Assembly: GCA_003194495.1 (NCBI GenBank)
Contig: PQXE01000002.1
Span: 67,918-119,456, forward strand
Length of the DNA: 51,539 nucleotides
Source of the DNA: Deltaproteobacteria bacterium
GTDB lineage: Bacteria > Desulfobacterota > Dissulfuribacteria > Dissulfuribacterales > UBA3076
Reading direction: 5' to 3'
Within the stretch, counting starts at the first letter, position 1. Each line of letters starts with the position of its first letter. Below, piece by piece: positions 1-8,407 of the stretch. The notes beneath the pieces were generated by a model. It saw only the letters and a list, made by a program, of their open reading frames with translations. It had not been told where the DNA came from and ran no database searches. Both the position numbers and the translations under genes were made by a program.

Positions 1-850
1 AGCGATAGAAGAGTTTGCCTCGCGACTTTGAGGTTCGTCGATTGAAGCGGAATGTAAACTCATCAAGGTAATAGTTGAGATGGGTTGATCGAACTGCTCC
101 CTGATAAGTGCCCAGTAACCAACGCTTCAAGAGGGCAATAATAAGATGAGCAATTGTCAGATCTTTGGAACCGACAACAATATGTTTGTATCCCATAGTA
201 GAAATTTCTTGATAACCGCTCCAACCATCAGTACGAATACAACTGCCTGCGTATACATGCGTTCTTATGAATTCATTAAGAACATCAGCCGAAGCATCAG
301 GTATATGCTGAAGACGAACTCTCCCTATTCTCTTGCCTGTTGCGGATATCTTGCTCTTATCCTCAACAGCAACTACTACCAAAGTCTTATTTTCAGCACC
401 GCGACCTCGCTTGCCAGAACGTTTGCCGCCAATGTAAGTTTCGTCGACTTCAACGGTTCCAGACAAGTTGTCACGACATGGCCTTACCATTGCGCGTCGC
501 AATTTATGCAGCCATCGCCAAGCCGTGTGATAGCTGCCCAAATCCAGAGTTCTTTGCAAGCCCAGCGCATTGGCTCCGTATTTCTGGTTTGTAATGTGCC
601 ACATCGCATCAAACCAAAGACGCAACGGTTTTCTCGTATCGTGAAAAAGAGTACCGGCTGTCACCGAGGTTTGGTGACAACACTTTCGGCACTCAAACAG
701 TCCTCGCGTAGTACGTCGCATTTCCTGACTACCGCATATAGGGCACTTAAATCCGTCCGGCCAGCGCAGGAAAATAAGATAGTCAATGCACGATTCCTCT
801 GTCGAGAAGCGCTCTCTGAATTCGGTAAGGTTCTTTGGAAAATCCTCCAT
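1..850 (-). CDS. IS1595-family (ISXO2-like) transposase, C-terminus beyond window
   Basis: Reading the minus strand from the ATG at 850 gives about 283 residues with no stop before the window edge. An N-terminal zinc ribbon is clear: CPIC at residues 36-39 and CRKC at 54-57. The DDE-type catalytic core follows, with the first Asp in VEVDETYIGGK (about D136) and the second in IRTDGWSGY (about D208), then a conserved stretch containing YYLDEFTFRFNRR. These are hallmarks of the ISXO2-like transposase domain. The product would cut and rejoin the element's ends. The visible part is intact, so the element may be recent. A long + strand frame running antisense through this gene is not a gene. Confidence 0.85.
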   Translation of the reverse strand, partial: MEDFPKNLTEFRERFSTEESCIDYLIFLRWPDGFKCPICGSQEMRRTTRGLFECRKCCHQTSVTAGTLFHDTRKPLRLWFDAMWHITNQKYGANALGLQRTLDLGSYHTAWRWLHKLRRAMVRPCRDNLSGTVEVDETYIGGKRSGKRGRGAENKTLVVVAVEDKSKISATGKRIGRVRLQHIPDASADVLNEFIRTHVYAGSCIRTDGWSGYQEISTMGYKHIVVGSKDLTIAHLIIALLKRWLLGTYQGAVRSTHLNYYLDEFTFRFNRRTSKSRGKLFYR

Positions 851-893
851 ATTTTATATACTACATATTGTGGTATCAGGAGTCAAGTGCATA
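1..893 (-). mobile_element. IS1595-family insertion sequence, partial (one end in window)
   Basis: The segment carries an IS1595/ISXO2-type transposase on the minus strand whose start codon lies about 40 bp inside the presumed right end. Just outside that start the minus strand reads ctatgcacttgactcctg, which I propose as the terminal inverted repeat. The other end is beyond the window, so neither the repeat pair nor a target duplication can be confirmed. To the right the DNA switches at once to the middle of a SLATT-domain coding frame, so this edge is the insertion junction. Confidence 0.7.
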
Positions 894-1363
894 GCCACGA
901 TGTTTTATTAATTGGCATTACAACGCTTCTGGCAACGGCCGGGGCAATCACAAATAACCAAACTGTATTTATTGTTGCCAGTGTATTTGGTGCAATAAGC
1001 ACAGCGTTTGTCGTGTATCAATTGAGCTTCAACCCTGAAAAACTGGAGTCAGAACATCGAAGGACAGCAAAGAGACTCCTGTACTTGAGAGATCGCTATT
1101 TAGTGCTGATCCAAAAAATCATGTCTGATACTGCTCCAATTAAGGATTTGCAGGATGAGCTTGAATCCATTCATCGCGAAGTATCAATTGTTTATGAATA
1201 TGCACCTGATTCATCGTCCAAAGCATATTCAGAGGCAAGTAAGGCGTTAAAGAAAGAGGAGGAACTCACCTTTTCTCGAGAAGAAATCGATATGTTGCTT
1301 CCAGAGGATTTGCGTTTGACAGCACCGGATTTATCACATAGCAAAGGAGATGCTCAGGATTGA
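894..1363 (+). pseudogene. SLATT-domain two-TM effector protein, 5' end removed by IS1595 element
   Basis: About 155 residues remain. Two hydrophobic helices come first (VLLIGITTLLATAGAI and TVFIVASVFGAISTAFVV), followed by a charged helical hairpin containing LLYLRDRYLVLIQKIM and a C-terminal segment with YEYAPDSSSKAYSEA, EEELTFSREEID and LLPEDLR. This is the layout of SLATT proteins, predicted membrane effectors of nucleotide-second-messenger defence systems. The frame continues to the left only by running through antisense transposase sequence, so the natural start is missing and the residues before the first helix are lost. Its stop overlaps the helicase start (TGATG), implying that it once belonged to the same operon. 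Family assignment is from motif pattern only. Confidence 0.65.
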
Positions 1364-4236
1364 TGGTAATTGATGCAAACAGCTGGTACTACAGCCCCGA
1401 CCACGGGCAGCTCTGCCAGGTCATTGAATCCCAGACGCTCTGGGGCGATACGACTTGTCGCGTCTGGCTGCCCGGCTTGGATTCGGTGGTGCGTATTCCC
1501 GCGGCCAATCTTAAGCCGCTTGACGACGCTGCAACCGGCACGCCGGCTGGAATTACCTACGTTGCTGCTGCGGCCAAGGTGGCCGATGCGCTCACACAGG
1601 ACGTTCTGCTTGCGCCTATCGAATCCTCGGTTATCCCGCTTCCTCATCAGATCCGGGCGCTGTCCCGGGCAATCTCCAGCGACCGGATACGCTACCTCTT
1701 AGCAGACGAGGTCGGGCTCGGAAAGACCATCGAAGCGGGCCTGATCATGCGGGAGCTCAAACTCCGCGGTCTGGTCGCTCGCACCCTGATCATCGCACCC
1801 AAGGGTTTGATTATGCAATGGGAAAGCGAAATGTGCTTTCACTTTGGGGAGACATTTCAGGTTATTTTACCTGGAGACCTGAAAATGTTGCGGCGCATTT
1901 CGCCGGTTCTGAGTTCCGAGTTCCGGGTTCAGGGTTCAAACAACCAGAAACCAGGAACCAATAACCAGGAACCGCCGCCGTCAAATCCCTGGAAAATGTT
2001 CAATCAAGCCATTGTACCTATGGATTCTGTTAAGCCGTTAGATAAACGAAAAGGTTGGACGGCGGCCAAGATAGTCGAATATAACCGCGAACGCTTCGAG
2101 GACCTGATCGCCGCTGGCTGGGATCTGGTCATCGTCGACGAAGCGCACCGTCTCGGTGGAAGCACAGACCAGGTCGCCCGATTCAAACTTGGCCAGGGCC
2201 TTGCTGAGGCAGCTCCTTATTTTTTGATGCTCTCTGCCACACCACATCAGGGAAAGACTGACGCTTTCCACCGCCTGGTCTCCCTTATCGATTCCCAGGC
2301 CTTCCCGGATGTTGGCAGTGTCACTCGTGACCGGGTTCAGCCCTACGTTATCCGCACCGAGAAACGCCAGGCCATCGACGCCGATGGTAAGCCGCTTTTC
2401 AAACCCCGGCGCACGGAGCTTGCCCCGGTTGCATGGGAAGAGCGGCACCAGGGCCAGGAGATTCTTTACGAAGCCGTCACCGAATACGTCCGGCAGGGCT
2501 ATAACCAGGCCATGAAGGAGAAACGAAGCTATATAGGGTTTCTCATGATCCTCATGCAACGTCTTGTTGTCTCCAGCACAGCAGCGATCAGCACCACTCT
2601 TGAAAGACGTCTGGAGGTGTTGGAGTCGCCACAGGAACAATTGGCTCTATTCCCTGACTATTCCGAAGAGGATTGGGAGGATCTGGACGGACAGGAACAG
2701 ATTGAAACCCTGCTCAAGACCCGCTTGAATGCGATGAAAAATGAGCGTGCGGAGGTGAAATTACTTCTGGAGGCTGCCCGGCGCTGTGAGCAATCGGGCC
2801 CGGATGCCAAAGCCGAATCCTTATTGGATTGGATTTACCGCCTGCAACAGGAGGAAGGCGACCCGGACCTCAAGGTACTCGTGTTCACGGAATTCGTGCC
2901 GACCCAGGGGATGCTCAAACAATTCCTGAGTGACCGCGGCTTCTCCGTGGTCTGCCTGAATGGCTCCATGAACATGGATGAACGTAAACGTGTCCAGGAA
3001 TCGTTCGCAGAGGATGCGCGCGTTTTGATTTCTACAGATGCAGGCGGAGAAGGCTTGAACCTTCAATTCTGTCATGTCGTGATCAACTTCGACATCCCCT
3101 GGAACCCAATGCGGCTCGAACAACGTATCGGTCGCGTGGATCGTATCGGCCAAGATCACGTTGTACGCGCTGTCAACTTCGTCTTTGACAGCTCCGTGGA
3201 GCACCGTGTACGCGAGGTGTTAGAAGAGAAACTGGCTGTCATCCTCGACGAGTTCGGCATCGACAAAACCGGCGATGTACTCGATTCGGCACAGGCCGGA
3301 CAGATATTCGACAACCTTTATGTGGAAGCCATCTTGCATCCCGAAGCCGTGGAGTCGTCTGTCGATACGGTTGTTGCCCAGATCCACGACCAGGCAAAGG
3401 AATCTCAGAAAAGCTCTTCGGTACTCGGAACAGTCGGGGAACTGGAACCCGGCGAAGCACAACGTCTGATGGCACACCCTTTGCCGCATTGGGTGGAAAA
3501 CATGACCGTGAGTTACCTGCAGGCAAACAGTGGCCGGGCAGAAAAGAAGCGACGCACTTGGGATCTTGAGTGGCCGGATGGCGAAGTGTTTTCGAACATT
3601 GTTTTCACAGGAAAGGATGCCGACGATGTTCCAACCGCTCGCCATCTGACATTGGAGAACAGCAGGGTTCGCGGTCTGGCAATGAGTTTGCCACGGGTGG
3701 CAAAGGGACAGCCGATACCCTCTACCGTTATTCCGGGAGTCGCGGATGAAGTCACAGGTTTCTGGTCGCTCTGGGGAATCACCATCCACACCGATGACTG
3801 GAATCAACGGCGGATTCTGACCGTTTTTCTGCACGATGACGGCCGGGTACTCGTGCCTACCGCGCGCCATATCTGGAATCAATTACTGACGGTTTTTCCA
3901 AAGATTCAAGGGCATCTCGCGGGCGATCCAGCGTATGACGCATTTGATCGGGTCAAGGAAGTTGCAGAAGAGCAGGGAAAGACAATCTACGACGAGCTTG
4001 CCCAGACACACAGGGAACGTCTGACCCGTGAACGTGACAAGGGAACGTATGCCTTTGCCGCACGGCGCAGAGCTGTGGAACGTATCGGGCTACCGCAGGT
4101 TCGGGATCACCGACTGGCCGTTCTGGATCGGGAGGAGCGCGAATGGTTTGCGCAACTGGAACGTAGATCTCAGATTATCCCGGAAATTGTGCCTCTTCTT
4201 CTGATCCGTCTGGATGGAGGAGGTGCCAATGAATAG
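1363..4236 (+). CDS. SNF2/HepA-like superfamily II helicase, BREX type 3 (BrxHII-like)
   Basis: A 957-residue DNA/RNA helicase-like ATPase. Walker A is DEVGLGKTIEAG (about residue 117), Walker B is VDEAHRL, motif III is SATPH, and the C-terminal lobe carries STDAGGEGLNLQ and motif VI QRIGRVDRIGQ. This matches RapA/HepA-type remodelers used by BREX (BrxHII) and DISARM (DrmD). The overlapping pglZ and the following brxA-like gene point to BREX type 3, whose known order is brxF-brxC-pglXI-brxHII-pglZ-brxA. The first three are not in the window. I chose ATG 1363 rather than TTG 1360 because it overlaps the preceding stop. An oddity is an in-frame run of low-complexity repeat (1906-1976) between the two Walker motifs. 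Confidence 0.82.
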   Translation: MVIDANSWYYSPDHGQLCQVIESQTLWGDTTCRVWLPGLDSVVRIPAANLKPLDDAATGTPAGITYVAAAAKVADALTQDVLLAPIESSVIPLPHQIRALSRAISSDRIRYLLADEVGLGKTIEAGLIMRELKLRGLVARTLIIAPKGLIMQWESEMCFHFGETFQVILPGDLKMLRRISPVLSSEFRVQGSNNQKPGTNNQEPPPSNPWKMFNQAIVPMDSVKPLDKRKGWTAAKIVEYNRERFEDLIAAGWDLVIVDEAHRLGGSTDQVARFKLGQGLAEAAPYFLMLSATPHQGKTDAFHRLVSLIDSQAFPDVGSVTRDRVQPYVIRTEKRQAIDADGKPLFKPRRTELAPVAWEERHQGQEILYEAVTEYVRQGYNQAMKEKRSYIGFLMILMQRLVVSSTAAISTTLERRLEVLESPQEQLALFPDYSEEDWEDLDGQEQIETLLKTRLNAMKNERAEVKLLLEAARRCEQSGPDAKAESLLDWIYRLQQEEGDPDLKVLVFTEFVPTQGMLKQFLSDRGFSVVCLNGSMNMDERKRVQESFAEDARVLISTDAGGEGLNLQFCHVVINFDIPWNPMRLEQRIGRVDRIGQDHVVRAVNFVFDSSVEHRVREVLEEKLAVILDEFGIDKTGDVLDSAQAGQIFDNLYVEAILHPEAVESSVDTVVAQIHDQAKESQKSSSVLGTVGELEPGEAQRLMAHPLPHWVENMTVSYLQANSGRAEKKRRTWDLEWPDGEVFSNIVFTGKDADDVPTARHLTLENSRVRGLAMSLPRVAKGQPIPSTVIPGVADEVTGFWSLWGITIHTDDWNQRRILTVFLHDDGRVLVPTARHIWNQLLTVFPKIQGHLAGDPAYDAFDRVKEVAEEQGKTIYDELAQTHRERLTRERDKGTYAFAARRRAVERIGLPQVRDHRLAVLDREEREWFAQLERRSQIIPEIVPLLLIRLDGGGANE
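1906..1976 (+). repeat. gttc/gaacc phrase repeat inserted in frame in the helicase gene
   Basis: Inside the helicase gene the DNA becomes a run of variants of ggttc followed by variants of aaccagg/aacc, ending just before a proline-rich codon run. It encodes a Ser/Asn/Gln/Pro-rich stretch beginning EFRVQGSNNQKPG. Both halves are roughly inverted relative to one another. The same kind of phrase repeat fills intergenic gaps elsewhere in the window, so this is probably an intergenic-type repeat that landed in a loop-coding region without breaking the frame. Confidence 0.6.
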
Positions 4237-6238
4237 TTGGCGCGACCAGGTACTGAAGGAGTTCACTCCCCAGGTTGCCCGTCTGACGCTGGTGGCCGAC
4301 CCGGATGGTCTTCTCTTGGAAGAGGGTATTCTGCACGGGATTCGCGAACGGGGTTTTGAGCTGATCCCCTTCGAGGATCACGTCGCATTCCGCTACGCCT
4401 ACGAATCTAAATTCCGCTCTCGATGGGATCGCGGTGAACATACTGATCTGGTGGTTGTATTGAGATCGCCGTCAAGCGACCTGGACTCTCTTCCCTATGA
4501 TCTTTTGCAGGCAGGACGAAGACTCTCTTTTAATCTCGGAGATCTGTTCCCCAATCTGAGTTATCCGGTTGTTGCTGCGTTGGATGCTCAAGACCTTGAT
4601 GCGCTCTTTCGGGCTCAGCTCCAGCACACGCCCGGTAACATGGGTGATAACGCGACAAAGGAATTTGCGCTGCGCCATGTATTCGAGATTGCACCTGAGC
4701 TTATAAAGCAGCCGTCCGATCTTCTGCGTGTCTTGCTGCGTCGCCACTACCGGGGCCTCCGGATACCTGCCATCCTCGACCAACGATTTATCCAGGTACT
4801 AAGGCAGAACGGTCTCTTCAAAAAGTGGCCGCTCGACAAAATCATTTCCGACCGCGAGGCATTCTTTGCCTTCCTGCAAGAACGTTGGCCGGCCTTCCTG
4901 GATCGTATGGCCGCCCAGGGACAATCAAAGACAGTGAGCGAAGACAAGGCGGCTTACGGACTCCAATATTCCGGCCCATTGGACCTTCCCTTCGATCACG
5001 ACGATGTTCGCGTTTATATCGACAACCTGTTCATCGAGGGACTGCTCCATTCAGTGTCTCACGATAGCGCCGGTGATTTGACGTCAACCTGGGTTGAAAT
5101 TGGTATCCAAACTGATCCGGCACAAGATCACCAGCGCAGACTGGACCGGTTGATCAAGACGATCCGAGACACCATTCCCACAGGGGATGCCAGACATGCA
5201 GACTGGTTTCGCTTTGGGTACGCCTATGCCGAAATCAGCGTACTCGAACACGAGTTGGGCAGTGGATTATCAAGTGATGCCAAAAAGCGTATTGCATCAC
5301 TTCGCTTATCTGTTGATCCGGCATTTCTCACGTGGGTTCAGGACCGGTTTGCCGGTCTGCATAGCCAGCCTCCCGTACCGCCGGCAATGCTTCATCACAT
5401 CCCGAGGGTGTTAGCCAGGAAAGTCTGCGACTCACGCGAAAGCAAAGCCGCGTTTCTCCTGGTGGATGGTTTGGCTCTGGATCAATGGATCGTCGTACGC
5501 GACGTGCTGCAATCTCAAAGGCAAGATTTGACATTCCGCGAAAGCGCCGTGTTTGCATGGATACCCACGGTCACATCAGTGTCCCGGCAGGCAGCCTTTG
5601 CCGGCAAGCCGCCGATTTACTTCCCTGCGAGCATCCATACAACGAACAAGGAACAATCTCTGTGGACCCAGTTCTGGGCGGACCATGGATTGACAGGGCC
5701 TGCCGCAGCCTACGCCAGGGGCCTTGGAGATGGTGACATCGACAAGGTTCGCGAGATTTTATCACATCCACAGATTCGTGTTGCCGGGCTTGTTCTCGAC
5801 AAGGTCGACAAGATTATGCACGGCATGGAGCTGGGTGCCGCCGGTATGCTCAACCAAGTGCGCCAATGGGCTATGCAGGGCTTTATGTCCGAACTTATTG
5901 ACACTCTTCTCGACCAAGGCTTTCAGATTTTCTTGAGCTCCGACCATGGCAACATAGAGGCAAAAGGTTGTGGGCGACCGGCTGAAGGTGCGGTCGCGGA
6001 TGTACGGGGCGAACGCGTTCGCGTGTATCCGGATGACCTATTGCGGGCAGCGGTCAAGGAACGCTTTCCTGATGCTATAGAATGGCCGTCGCTTGGCCTG
6101 CCGGATGATTATCGCGCTTTACTGGCTCCACATCGAAAGGCATTCATTCGCGACGGCGAAACCATTGTTGGCCACGGCGGAATTTCTATCGAAGAGCTGA
6201 TTGTCCCTCTGATTCAAATTGAACGGAGGGAGATATGA
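4229..6238 (+). CDS. pglZ: BREX type 3 phosphatase-like protein PglZ
   Basis: 669 residues, alkaline-phosphatase superfamily. The C-terminal PglZ domain shows the metal-binding sites in order: LLVDGLALDQW, the nucleophile region PTVTSVSRQAAF, LVLDKVDKIMHG, LSSDHGNIEAKG and GHGGISIEELIVP. PglZ is a core component of all BREX phage-defence systems. The overall length of roughly 670 residues fits the type 3 form. The start was placed at ATG 4229 because GGAGGAGG sits at ideal spacing before it. An in-frame ATG at 4214 lacks a site. It overlaps the end of the helicase gene by 8 bp and the next gene by 4 bp, so translation is coupled. Confidence 0.85.
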   Translation: MNSWRDQVLKEFTPQVARLTLVADPDGLLLEEGILHGIRERGFELIPFEDHVAFRYAYESKFRSRWDRGEHTDLVVVLRSPSSDLDSLPYDLLQAGRRLSFNLGDLFPNLSYPVVAALDAQDLDALFRAQLQHTPGNMGDNATKEFALRHVFEIAPELIKQPSDLLRVLLRRHYRGLRIPAILDQRFIQVLRQNGLFKKWPLDKIISDREAFFAFLQERWPAFLDRMAAQGQSKTVSEDKAAYGLQYSGPLDLPFDHDDVRVYIDNLFIEGLLHSVSHDSAGDLTSTWVEIGIQTDPAQDHQRRLDRLIKTIRDTIPTGDARHADWFRFGYAYAEISVLEHELGSGLSSDAKKRIASLRLSVDPAFLTWVQDRFAGLHSQPPVPPAMLHHIPRVLARKVCDSRESKAAFLLVDGLALDQWIVVRDVLQSQRQDLTFRESAVFAWIPTVTSVSRQAAFAGKPPIYFPASIHTTNKEQSLWTQFWADHGLTGPAAAYARGLGDGDIDKVREILSHPQIRVAGLVLDKVDKIMHGMELGAAGMLNQVRQWAMQGFMSELIDTLLDQGFQIFLSSDHGNIEAKGCGRPAEGAVADVRGERVRVYPDDLLRAAVKERFPDAIEWPSLGLPDDYRALLAPHRKAFIRDGETIVGHGGISIEELIVPLIQIERREI

Positions 6239-7017
6239 ATAACCGTCAGAAACAGATTGGTTTTAGCCAGCGCATTCGTCTCGAGTGGCTCCAATACACT
6301 GCCAATCTGGTTTTAGCCGGAAATGACAAAGGTGCGGTCAACAGTTCGCTGCAGGAACTATTGCAGGATAAGGTCTCCGTTGGTGGAAAGGCCGTTCGCG
6401 GCACCAGGGAGAAAGTTATCACCATCCTGATGAAAATATGGCTCAATGTGCCGGGCGAACTTGAGACCCTTCGCGACGATGGTCTCAAGCTGTTAAAAGA
6501 TCTCCCCCGTAAAAACCATGCGGCCGTACACTGGGGCATGGCTATGGCTGTCTACCCTTTTTGGGCAGCAGTGGCTGCCAACACTGGCCGGCTGCTGTGT
6601 CTCCAGGGGGCGGCTGCGGCTGCACACGTTCAGCGACGGGTCCGCGAGCAATATGGAGAGCGGGAAACTGTTTCAAGAGCGGCGCGGCGCGTTATCAGCT
6701 CCTTCGTTGACTGGGGCGTTTTAACCGGGACCAAAGAAAAAGGCGTCTACAGTCAGGGGGATACATACTCCATAGATGACCCGAAACTTATCTCCTGGCT
6801 TATTGAAGCTTCCCTGCACGCACGATCCAACGGCTCTGCCGCGATAAAAGACCTGCTTGACAGCCCAAGCCTTTTCCCTTTTCGCCTCATGCATGTGCCG
6901 GCGGAACACCTGGTTTCCATATCACCCCACCTGGACCTGTTACGCCATGGGTTGGATGACGATCTGGTAATGCTGCAGGAAGATGGTCAGGCAGCCAGGA
7001 ATGGAGGTGCAAAATGA
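6235..7017 (+). CDS. brxA: BrxA-like (DUF1819-type) BREX protein
   Basis: 260 residues, no membrane segments. Recognisable family-like elements are an N-terminal IGFSQRIRLEW, RGTREKVITILMKIW, the central HWGMAMAVYPFWAAVA, GRLLCLQGAAAAAHVQRR and a winged-helix-like segment SRAARRVISSFVDWGVL. BrxA is a small DNA-binding component found in BREX types 1 and 3 and normally sits next to pglZ, as here. The start ATG is within the pglZ stop (ATGA) and has a GGAGGGAG site. This is slightly longer than typical BrxA. The identification rests partly on context. Confidence 0.68.
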   Translation: MNNRQKQIGFSQRIRLEWLQYTANLVLAGNDKGAVNSSLQELLQDKVSVGGKAVRGTREKVITILMKIWLNVPGELETLRDDGLKLLKDLPRKNHAAVHWGMAMAVYPFWAAVAANTGRLLCLQGAAAAAHVQRRVREQYGERETVSRAARRVISSFVDWGVLTGTKEKGVYSQGDTYSIDDPKLISWLIEASLHARSNGSAAIKDLLDSPSLFPFRLMHVPAEHLVSISPHLDLLRHGLDDDLVMLQEDGQAARNGGAK

Positions 7018-7151
7018 CCTGGACACAAGCCACACACAGGAATATCAATGCACCAAGAGTTTATGGAGTTGCCGTTCGCTTCCAGGCCGCTTTTGCCGCC
7101 AACCTTTGCGTTCTCCCGGTATATAAGAGAAAAACGGAGGACGCTTCATGA
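7014..7151 (+). CDS. Small 45-residue ORF bridging the BREX-like genes and the methyltransferase cassette
   Basis: This ORF begins in an ATGA overlap with the brxA-like stop and ends in a TGA that overlaps the methyltransferase ATG, so it exactly fills the gap between the two modules. The predicted peptide starts MTWTQATHRNIN, is basic, and has one Cys. I recognise no domain. The GGAGG for the methyltransferase lies inside its 3' end. It may be a translational coupler, a small accessory protein, or a chance frame; the double overlap is the only support. Confidence 0.35.
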   Translation: MTWTQATHRNINAPRVYGVAVRFQAAFAANLCVLPVYKRKTEDAS

Positions 7152-8407
7152 CTCGTAAACTAAAATTCCTGGATCTGTTCGCCGGTGCCGGAGGATTGTC
7201 TGAAGGATTTATCCGGGCCGGGTTTGAGCCTGTCGCGCACGTCGAGTCAGATAAGGCAGCCTGCTTCACTCTGCGCACCCGGATGGCATACCACTGGTTG
7301 AAGGCCCGTGGCAGGGAAGAACACTATGCAAATTATCTCAACGGAACCATAAATCGACCCAGTCTCTATGATCAGGTTCCTGATCGGGTTATCGGTTCTG
7401 TCATCAATAATGAGATCAGTGAGACGACACTGTCTGATATTTTCCGTCAGATCGATGCTCTGCTTGGTAAAAGAAAGCTTGATCTGATTGTCGGTGGCCC
7501 GCCTTGTCAGGCTTACTCCATCGTCGGGCGGTCACGTGACCGCAAGCGCATGAAAGGAGATAAACGGAACTACCTGTATATCTATTACGCTGAATTCCTG
7601 AAACGGTACAAACCGTTGCACTTTGTCTTCGAAAATGTCACCGGTCTTCTTTCAGCGAGAGACGGGAACGACAACCTCTATTTTAAGACCATGCGGGACC
7701 TTTTTCTCGATTGTGGCTATGAAACTGAGTTTATGACCTTATCGGCGGAGGATTATGGTGTCCTGCAAAGCAGGAAGAGAATCATTCTTGTCGGAAGAAG
7801 GGGTAAAGCCACCGGTTTTTATCCGGAACCTGACAAGTGGACCCCCGATGTTCTGGTCCGGGAGGTGTTTCGCGATCTTCCCACCATTGGCGCAGGTAAA
7901 GGTGGTACAGGGCCGTGTCACGTCAGGCCATATCGGGGAACATGGCAATATGAGGCAGGTATCAGGAACGAAGAATTTCCGGTTACCTGGCATCAGGCAA
8001 GGCCCAATACGGAACAGGATCTTGAGATATACCGAATCGCGGTGAATCTCTGGAACAGCAAAAAAGTACGGCTGGATTACAACGCGCTGCCGGATAGGCT
8101 AAAAACACACCGACACAGGGATTCGTTTCTCGACAGATTCAAGGTTGTCGCTTCCGATCTGCCGTTCTCCCATACTGTGGTGGCGCATATCGCCAAGGAC
8201 GGTCACTACTACATTCATCCGGACATAAAACAGAATCGTTCAATCACACCCAGGGAAGCGGCGCGCCTGCAGACATTTCCGGATGACTATTTTTTTGAAA
8301 GCATGTCCGGTATTCCGCAGCGAACTCCTGCCTTCCGTCAGATCGGCAACGCGGTACCGGTATTGCTGGCCCAAAAGATTGCGGAAAAATTAAAGGAGGA
8401 TTGGTAA
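7148..8407 (+). CDS. dcm: DNA (cytosine-5-)-methyltransferase
   Basis: 419 residues with the complete C5-methyltransferase motif series: motif I LDLFAGAGGLSEGF (SAM binding), motif IV GGPPCQAYS with the catalytic Cys, motif VI FENVTGLLS, motif VIII QSRKRIILVGRR, and motifs IX-X PREAARLQTFPDD and RQIGNAVPVLLAQKIAE. The region between VIII and IX is the target-recognition domain, so specificity cannot be read from sequence. The start is set by GGAGG at 7136-7140. It is the first gene of a four-gene overlapping cassette ending in a Vsr-type nuclease, which suggests a restriction-modification role rather than an orphan methylase. Confidence 0.93.
   Translation: MTRKLKFLDLFAGAGGLSEGFIRAGFEPVAHVESDKAACFTLRTRMAYHWLKARGREEHYANYLNGTINRPSLYDQVPDRVIGSVINNEISETTLSDIFRQIDALLGKRKLDLIVGGPPCQAYSIVGRSRDRKRMKGDKRNYLYIYYAEFLKRYKPLHFVFENVTGLLSARDGNDNLYFKTMRDLFLDCGYETEFMTLSAEDYGVLQSRKRIILVGRRGKATGFYPEPDKWTPDVLVREVFRDLPTIGAGKGGTGPCHVRPYRGTWQYEAGIRNEEFPVTWHQARPNTEQDLEIYRIAVNLWNSKKVRLDYNALPDRLKTHRHRDSFLDRFKVVASDLPFSHTVVAHIAKDGHYYIHPDIKQNRSITPREAARLQTFPDDYFFESMSGIPQRTPAFRQIGNAVPVLLAQKIAEKLKEDW

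Noticed and set aside
146..1363. 405-codon + strand frame as a single gene
   Set aside because: Its first ~245 codons are antisense to a clear IS1595 transposase; only the last ~155 codons are real (SLATT remnant).
2038..2640. 200-codon minus-strand frame
   Set aside because: Antisense shadow of the helicase gene.
1363..8407. DISARM system (DrmD helicase plus methylase)
   Set aside because: No DrmA, DrmB or DrmC is present, and PglZ plus BrxA-like protein point to BREX.
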